Shown: one piece after another, positions 58,964 to 64,000 of the stretch
Layout of the letters: each line of letters opens with the position of its first letter
Position numbering within the stretch: the first letter of the stretch is position 1
Assembly (NCBI GenBank): GCA_003254905.1
Contig: QANU01011207.1
Span: forward strand, 1,108,449 to 1,172,448
Direction of reading: 5' to 3'
DNA from: Nissolia schottii
Lineage: Eukaryota; Streptophyta; Magnoliopsida; Fabales; Fabaceae
Length of the DNA stretch: 64,000 nt
Position numbers and translations under genes: made by a program
Notes under the pieces: model-generated
What the model saw: the letters and a program-made list of their open reading frames with translations, nothing else
What the model was told of the DNA's origin: nothing
The model's database searches: none

Positions 58964-60133
58964 AAGAAGCACACCATTTTAAAGAAGCACACCATTTTAT
59001 TTTCAAAAAGATGTTAAATACGCGTCATTTTTATTTTAAAGCTGTCTTTATTATATTTACTTAAGCAATAAATTCAGAATCGACGTGAAGCCACTGAAAA
59101 TGGAACAGTGGAGAGAAATTTAGGTAATTCGTACCTAAAGAAAATCTATTTTAGTAGGGATACCAGATTGACACAGAAGGATTTTATGATGTAGCTTTAA
59201 GATCATACTCGTACAATTTTCCACTATTACGATATACCAACATATGATTTGACCATTATGTAAAAAAAAAAAACTTATATTATCAAAATATTGAAATGTA
59301 TATTTTTTAATTTCTTTATTATTGTCTCCAAGTAAGAAAAACTCGATTTTTATTCTTTCCAATAATGTGGAGAAACAAATAGTGTAAAACTAGTTGAATA
59401 ACGTGGGTGTGTTGGTCCACTCAATCCTTTTCATACAGTGAGCCACTTACGTTTCTTCCCCTTCTTCTCTCTCTCTTTACACACACACACACAAAACAGT
59501 ACAAAAGATAACATAGGAACTTGTTCACCACAAAACCCACCTTTTATCTTCGTTTGCTTTTTCCCTCCGTTTCTTTTTGTCTCCTGTATTGTGCTGTGGC
59601 CCCTTTTTCACTCTTGATGAGTTACTACAGAGGAGGGCGTGTTCCTTGTGGCCTTGATCCCTTCGCAATTTGCTTGATTCCGAGAAAAAGGTACTGACTT
59701 GGCTTCTGGGGTTGTGAGATTCTTTAGCAGATTTTTTTCTTTTTCTATCAGAGAAAGCTGAGCTTCTGAAACTGAAAGGTTTTTCTGCTCTTGCTGTTCT
59801 GAATTTTTCTTCTTGGTTGTTGAGCATTTCCTTTTTGATTTTGCTGTATTTGGTGTTTGTTGAATTGTGTGGAGTGTTGGATTGTGAATTTTTTTGTTAT
59901 TGTGTGTTGGGAATATTGGTAATCTGAAATGGTGTTTTGGAGAAGGATTCCAGTTTGATTTGGGGGTTTGAAAAGGGGGTTGGAGAGGATTGAATTGAAA
60001 TTGGTTTTTGTATGATATTGAATTTGTTGGTTTGGTGAAAAACATTGGGGAAAACATATGTATGAACTAGGATTTTGAGGTGGAATGGGTTCATCGGTTT
60101 GATTTGTGTGGTTGTTTTCTGTGTGAGAAGCAA
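58964..60133 (+). promoter_or_regulatory. Upstream region and leader of the trihelix gene
   Basis: A 19-bp tandem duplication (AAAGAAGCACACCATTTT) is at about 58963-59000. CT- and CA-rich microsatellites at 59466-59492 probably mark the start of the leader, which is T/G-rich and could contain a leader intron (AG/GTACTG near 59690), not proven. Confidence 0.4.
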
Positions 60134-61465
60134 ATGGAAGGGAATTTGTCACAGGGAGGAGGTATGGTTCAAGGTGGGGCTTCTTTTGGTGGTTTTGATT
60201 TGCCCGGACCAATGCGGGTTCATCGCCAAGTGCCGCCACCACAGCATTCGCATACCATGAACCAGCATCAAGCACATCCTTGCCAAGGGTCTTTGGCACA
60301 TTCCTCGATTCCTGATGGTTTTCCGCTTACAATGGGAACCTTGCAGAGCTCTGATCAGACCATGTCAATGAATGAGTTTAGTAAGGGAGATAGGTGCAAG
60401 AACTCGGCAAGCGACGAAGATGAGCCGAGCTTTACCGAGGATGGCGGTGACGACCATCATGAAGCGGGTGGTAGAGGGAAAAAGGGGTGGCCTTGGCAGC
60501 GGGTGAAGTGGACTGATAAGATGGTGAAGCTTATGATAACGGCCGTTTCTTATATTGGGGAGGATGCGACTCCTGACGGTGCTGGTGGAAGAAGAAAATT
60601 TGTAGTCCTACAGAAAAAGGGTAAATGGAAATCTGTATCCAAGGTCATGGCTGAAAGGGGTTATCATGTTTCACCTCAGCAGTGCGAAGACAAATTCAAC
60701 GATCTTAATAAACGGTACAAAAGGCTTAATGATATCATTGGCAGGGGCACTTCTTGTCAGGTTGTTGAAAATCCCGCACTGCTGGATGTATTAGACTATC
60801 TTTCCGAGAAAGACAAGGACGATGTTCGGAAGATATTGAGCTCGAAACAGCTTTTCTACGAAGAGATGTGTTCTTATCATAATGGTAATAGGTTGCATTT
60901 ACCCCATGACCCTGCATTGCAACGGTCGCTGCAGCTAGCTCTTCGAAATAGAGATGATCATGATAATGATGATATTCGAAGGTCCCACCATGATGATCAT
61001 GATGAAGATGATCAAGATATGGAAACAGATGATCATGACGAATTTGAAGAGAAGTATGCTTCCCATAGAGATAGGCGAGGAATCTACGGGGGATTAGGGG
61101 GACCTATGAAGAAAATGAAACAAGGGCAAGGCCAAGAAGATGCTATTACATTCGGGAGTTCTTTAAGTTGTCACGGACAGATTGTCCAGCCTGATGTGAA
61201 ACAAGCTTTACCCGAAAGCACGAGAGCAGCGTGGCTACAGAAGCAATTGGTTGAATCGCGCTTGCTGCAGTTAGAAGAACAGAAGTTGCAAATACAGGCG
61301 GAGATGTTAGAACTGGAGAAGCAGAGATTCAAGTGGCAGAAGTTTAGTAAGAAGAAAGACCGGGAATTGGAGAAGTTGAAGCTGCAGAACGAAAGGATGA
61401 AGCTCGAAAATGAACGCCTTGCTTTAGAACTGAAGCGAAAGGAATTGGGCGCTGGCTTGAACTAG
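60134..61465 (+). CDS. Trihelix DNA-binding transcription factor
   Basis: Single exon, 443 aa. A Myb/SANT-like trihelix domain spans residues about 120-205 (WPWQRVKWTDKMVKLMITAV, then KKGKWKSVSKVMAERGYHVS and QQCEDKFNDLNKRYKRLNDI). It is the plant SH4-like branch that recognises GT-type DNA elements, acting in the nucleus. An acidic linker (93-108) precedes it. Residues 273-303 form a run rich in Asp and His (RDDHDNDDIRRSHHDDHDED). A long Glu/Lys/Leu-rich coiled coil (about 365-438) ends the protein and suggests dimerisation. The N-terminal 80 residues are Gly/Gln/His-rich. ATG 60134 begins the conserved MEGNLSQGGGM; upstream in-frame codons lack an ATG. I do not assign an individual gene name. 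Confidence 0.88.
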   Translation: MEGNLSQGGGMVQGGASFGGFDLPGPMRVHRQVPPPQHSHTMNQHQAHPCQGSLAHSSIPDGFPLTMGTLQSSDQTMSMNEFSKGDRCKNSASDEDEPSFTEDGGDDHHEAGGRGKKGWPWQRVKWTDKMVKLMITAVSYIGEDATPDGAGGRRKFVVLQKKGKWKSVSKVMAERGYHVSPQQCEDKFNDLNKRYKRLNDIIGRGTSCQVVENPALLDVLDYLSEKDKDDVRKILSSKQLFYEEMCSYHNGNRLHLPHDPALQRSLQLALRNRDDHDNDDIRRSHHDDHDEDDQDMETDDHDEFEEKYASHRDRRGIYGGLGGPMKKMKQGQGQEDAITFGSSLSCHGQIVQPDVKQALPESTRAAWLQKQLVESRLLQLEEQKLQIQAEMLELEKQRFKWQKFSKKKDRELEKLKLQNERMKLENERLALELKRKELGAGLN

Positions 61466-62837
61466 GTTTGGCAGTCTTGCAAAGCTTCTTTCCGGCGATT
61501 GCTTTACATGCATGGTAGCTCCATATTTATTTTTTTTACTTTTTGTCATCTTTGGTAAACCGTCTTTTATTTAGCTGAAAGTAAACATTTTTGGTTGGGA
61601 AGCTTAGGAAGCAATTAACCATTCCCCAACCTGCAGTAGAGTACTGTTAGTGGTTAGATTTAGGAATTTGACAGCTCAAGTGGGTGGTGCACAATGATTT
61701 ACTGATGATCTTTTGACTATATCTAAATACCGGGTCGCCGAAATCCTTGTATTTTGGAATATTAATGAGTTATCTAGCAGCTATATGTTTATACCATATA
61801 TTTATATGTTCCTGTTATTTTATTGTTCATTACTAACCCGTCATACCTGCCATTTATTCTTTTATATTTAAATTGATCATGAAATTGGTTGTTTCATCCA
61901 ACAATTTCAGGGAGTTTTGAGGATACAGAATCCTCCTTAAGAGCACTACACCAAATACCTAATCTTATCTGAAATTAACTATTGTGCGATAGAAACCTTC
62001 TTAGAAAATCAATAGTTGTGCTCCAACCAATGCTCCAAACTACGGCGATGATTGCTCATTGCCGCGAACATTTTTGCCTCTTTACTTCTAGCAAACCATG
62101 AAGAGAACCCCAAAGAAGAAACAAGGAATTCATTCCATGGAGAACAACATCAGAACAATTTAGGAACAGATTTGGAGCGAGCGTCAAACTTGATACACTT
62201 ATAAAGGTACAGAGTCCAAATAAAAAGACTTGGCCTTAATATCTTTGCTGTGTCTTCGAGGGTTATAGTAAATGTTTATTATTGTGGTCTTTTGCATTGT
62301 ATGTTGTTCCCTTGTGTCTTTAGTCAAAGAAAGTGCTCAGATTTTATTGTGAAGATTCTGTCGTAGGGCTTGTTATGGCGAAAAGCTGTTATATGGCTTC
62401 TGTGGCTTCTCGATAGAAATGCAGAGTTCCTCTTTGTTATGAAAACGGATTGGTTTACCCTTTTGAGCTGCTTATTTTTCTTTCTTACTTGTTTCTTTTC
62501 ATTTTCCTTTGTACTTTCTTTAGCCAATAAATGAATCTCTTCATTATATCCAAAAACAAAGTTCAGTGAAAGCATAACTTGCTATAGTTCCTGTGCAAAA
62601 TCAATCTTGTCCTTCTTCTATGCATTTTTCTTTTCTCCCAGAGATTATTATTGTTTGGAATATTGAGATTTTCAAAGTGCTAATCAAAGAGGAGCCATAA
62701 TACTTGTTGGTGTCTTAATATAGTGAACATTATAGGCCCACTTCCTTGAATCTAGGCTTTTGAGATGTGTTGTTCATGAACATATTATACTGGTTGTTGT
62801 CTAGAATCTTTAGTGTAGAAAAATATTCTCCAACTTC
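61466..62837. other. 3' flank of the trihelix gene
   Basis: Probable 3' UTR over the first few hundred bases, then unrecognised sequence. No gene supported. Confidence 0.5.
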
Positions 62838-63069
62838 CATTACAAGAAAAAATAGTTATTTGCAGAGGAAAAATCTGCCGCAAATCAACCAAGTTCTACC
62901 ACAAAAACATGTTTGTGGCAGAATCGGGTAAGCAAAACCTTTGGAAGGAAACAAGTTTGCAACGGAACAGCAATTGGACTTTGCAGCATCGATGACATTC
63001 TGGGCAAATTTGTGGGAAACGGATTTTCTCACAAATTTTCCGTTGCATATTAGTGTTTTTCTTGTAGTG
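62838..63069. mobile_element. CACTA-type (EnSpm/CMC) MITE
   Basis: The right end read inward is CACTACAAGAAAAACACTA, the canonical CACTA terminus. The left end is CATTACAAGAAAAAATAGT, one base off. The inner text GCAACGGAAAA / GCAGAGGAAAAA continues the inverted repeat. About 232 bp; flanks TTC and TTT could be a decayed 3-bp duplication. Confidence 0.78.
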
Positions 63070-63337
63070 TTTTAGATCACTTCATCATTTAATTCGATCA
63101 TGATTCGAGGGAGTAAGCATTCTTCAAAGCTGTATTCTTCAGCAGCAACCTCTACCTGTGGACACAGGAGAGAGGTTTCCATGTCTAAATTCCCAACCTT
63201 AATAATCTTTGTCATGCTCATCTGGTTTAAATCCAGTTCTAGTGCTTTGAAAACTACTTTTTTATATCATGTTTAGAATATAAGTATTTAGTCACTTATA
63301 TTTATTTGATTCCTGTAAATTAGCTAGTGATTGATAT

Positions 63338-63547
63338 TGTTGGAAGGGTGATTGAGAGAAATTGTGTTTGTGTGTTTTTGTATTTATTGATTGATTTACA
63401 ATCAATTAGAGTAATCTAAGCTAACAAGATACTTATCTCTAGACTAATAATTTATATAGTTGATTGGTCTAATCTAATCAACATAAAAATTAGTTGCTAT
63501 CAAGGTTGCTGCTATTGGACCCTGCATGTTTGATAGCAACTGCAACA
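63338..63547 (-). mobile_element. Solo-LTR-like fragment near the right edge
   Basis: On the minus strand it starts TGTTGCAGTTGC and ends CCTTCCAACA, with a CTATATAAATTATTAG promoter-like box; about 210 bp. No internal region is recognisable and no 5-bp duplication is visible. Fossil of probable Copia type. Confidence 0.45.
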
Positions 63548-64000
63548 ACTTTCTACCTTCCTTAGGAAATAATATCCTCTATTGTTTTCTAAATGTAAAA
63601 TGTTTGAAAAAACCTAATTCATTAATCTATTTATTAACTTGTTAATTTTTATAAATGATATTTCACATTTTTTTTCTTCTTATTTTGTTCTTAAAAATGT
63701 CATGTTTTATTTATAAAAGTGAGGTGATTAATATGTAAGCAAGTTCATCTATAAGCAGATTATAGATAGAACTATTAAGAAAAATGTGGCATACACTCTG
63801 ATTTTTTAAATTTGACTAAAATTTGAACCAAATTAGTTGAAATTCAGGGAATTTCAAATATTAGTGATTTAGAAAAAATAATGAGTTGCATTGTGTGCCA
63901 ATCATGCTATATCCTTGCAAGAGGGATTAACACTTTTAATTTTCACCCTTTTATTTTGATACTGTTTAATTATTATTCAAAATATAACTTTTCTGAGGGT
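63548..64000. other. AT-rich right edge
   Basis: No gene or named repeat seen. Confidence 0.5.

Noticed and set aside
59525-60299. Minus-strand frames opposite the trihelix leader
   Set aside because: Low-complexity Asn/Gln/Lys frames antisense to a T/G-rich leader; no support.
1-64000. CRISPR arrays, bacterial operons, tRNA or rRNA genes
   Set aside because: Nothing of the kind is visible; tRNA-like boxes occur only inside SINEs.

Overview
The window looks like nuclear DNA of a eudicot plant, probably a legume. The genes are intron-rich with GT-AG junctions, the intergenic DNA is AT-rich, and the repeats are typical plant MITEs, SINEs and LTR fragments. The closest family members I can recall are dicot ones (SKIP15, VIP1, UVH6/XPD, cytosolic FBPase, LSM3, a Kunitz inhibitor, nodulin-21-type VTL). 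Species is not determinable by eye.

Layout. 1-0.6 kb: nested LTR-retrotransposon debris. 5.2-6.9 kb: minus-strand exon-like pieces of an unrecognised gene. 7.2-8.4 kb: GC-rich single-exon SKIP15-type F-box gene (-). 10.4-11.0 kb: intronless Kunitz-type inhibitor (+) with one cysteine pair. 11.2-18.05 kb: a large inverted duplication whose arms each carry a complete nine-exon CYP85-clan (CYP722-like) P450 gene, convergently transcribed, with matching promoter-side DNA. 18.9-21.7 kb: VIP1-like group I bZIP gene (-). 21.7-33.0 kb: about 11 kb without a recognisable gene, holding several TIR/MITE repeats and an LTR fragment. 33.0-33.7 kb: VTL/nodulin-21-type transporter (+). 34.5-35.0 kb: a candidate two-exon gene for an 86-aa secreted Trp-Pro-rich peptide (-), which I do not recognise. 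35.6-41.4 kb: MINDY-family deubiquitinase (-), with a hAT transposon and a nested SINE in intron 1. 44.1-47.2 kb: cytosolic fructose-1,6-bisphosphatase (+), twelve exons, one intron of GC-AG type. 48.1-49.5 kb: LSM3 (-). 50.7-55.7 kb: XPD/UVH6 helicase (-), twelve exons, 758 aa. 56.2-56.9 kb: Copia reverse-transcriptase fossil. 57.2-59.0 kb: a TIR element with internal ~250-bp tandem repeats and a short relative at 9.5 kb. 60.1-61.5 kb: intronless trihelix transcription factor (+). 62.8-63.5 kb: CACTA-type MITE and an LTR fragment.

The genes are mostly unrelated housekeeping or regulatory loci, as expected for a plant chromosome; there is no operon logic. The items most worth following up are the P450 inverted repeat with its datable insertions, the candidate secreted-peptide gene, the unidentified exon cluster at 5.2-6.9 kb, the paired TIR family at 9.5 and 57-59 kb, and the GC-AG intron of FBPase. 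Exon boundaries were worked out by hand from splice consensus, reading frame and (for the P450s) comparison of the two copies; they are predictions, not transcript evidence.
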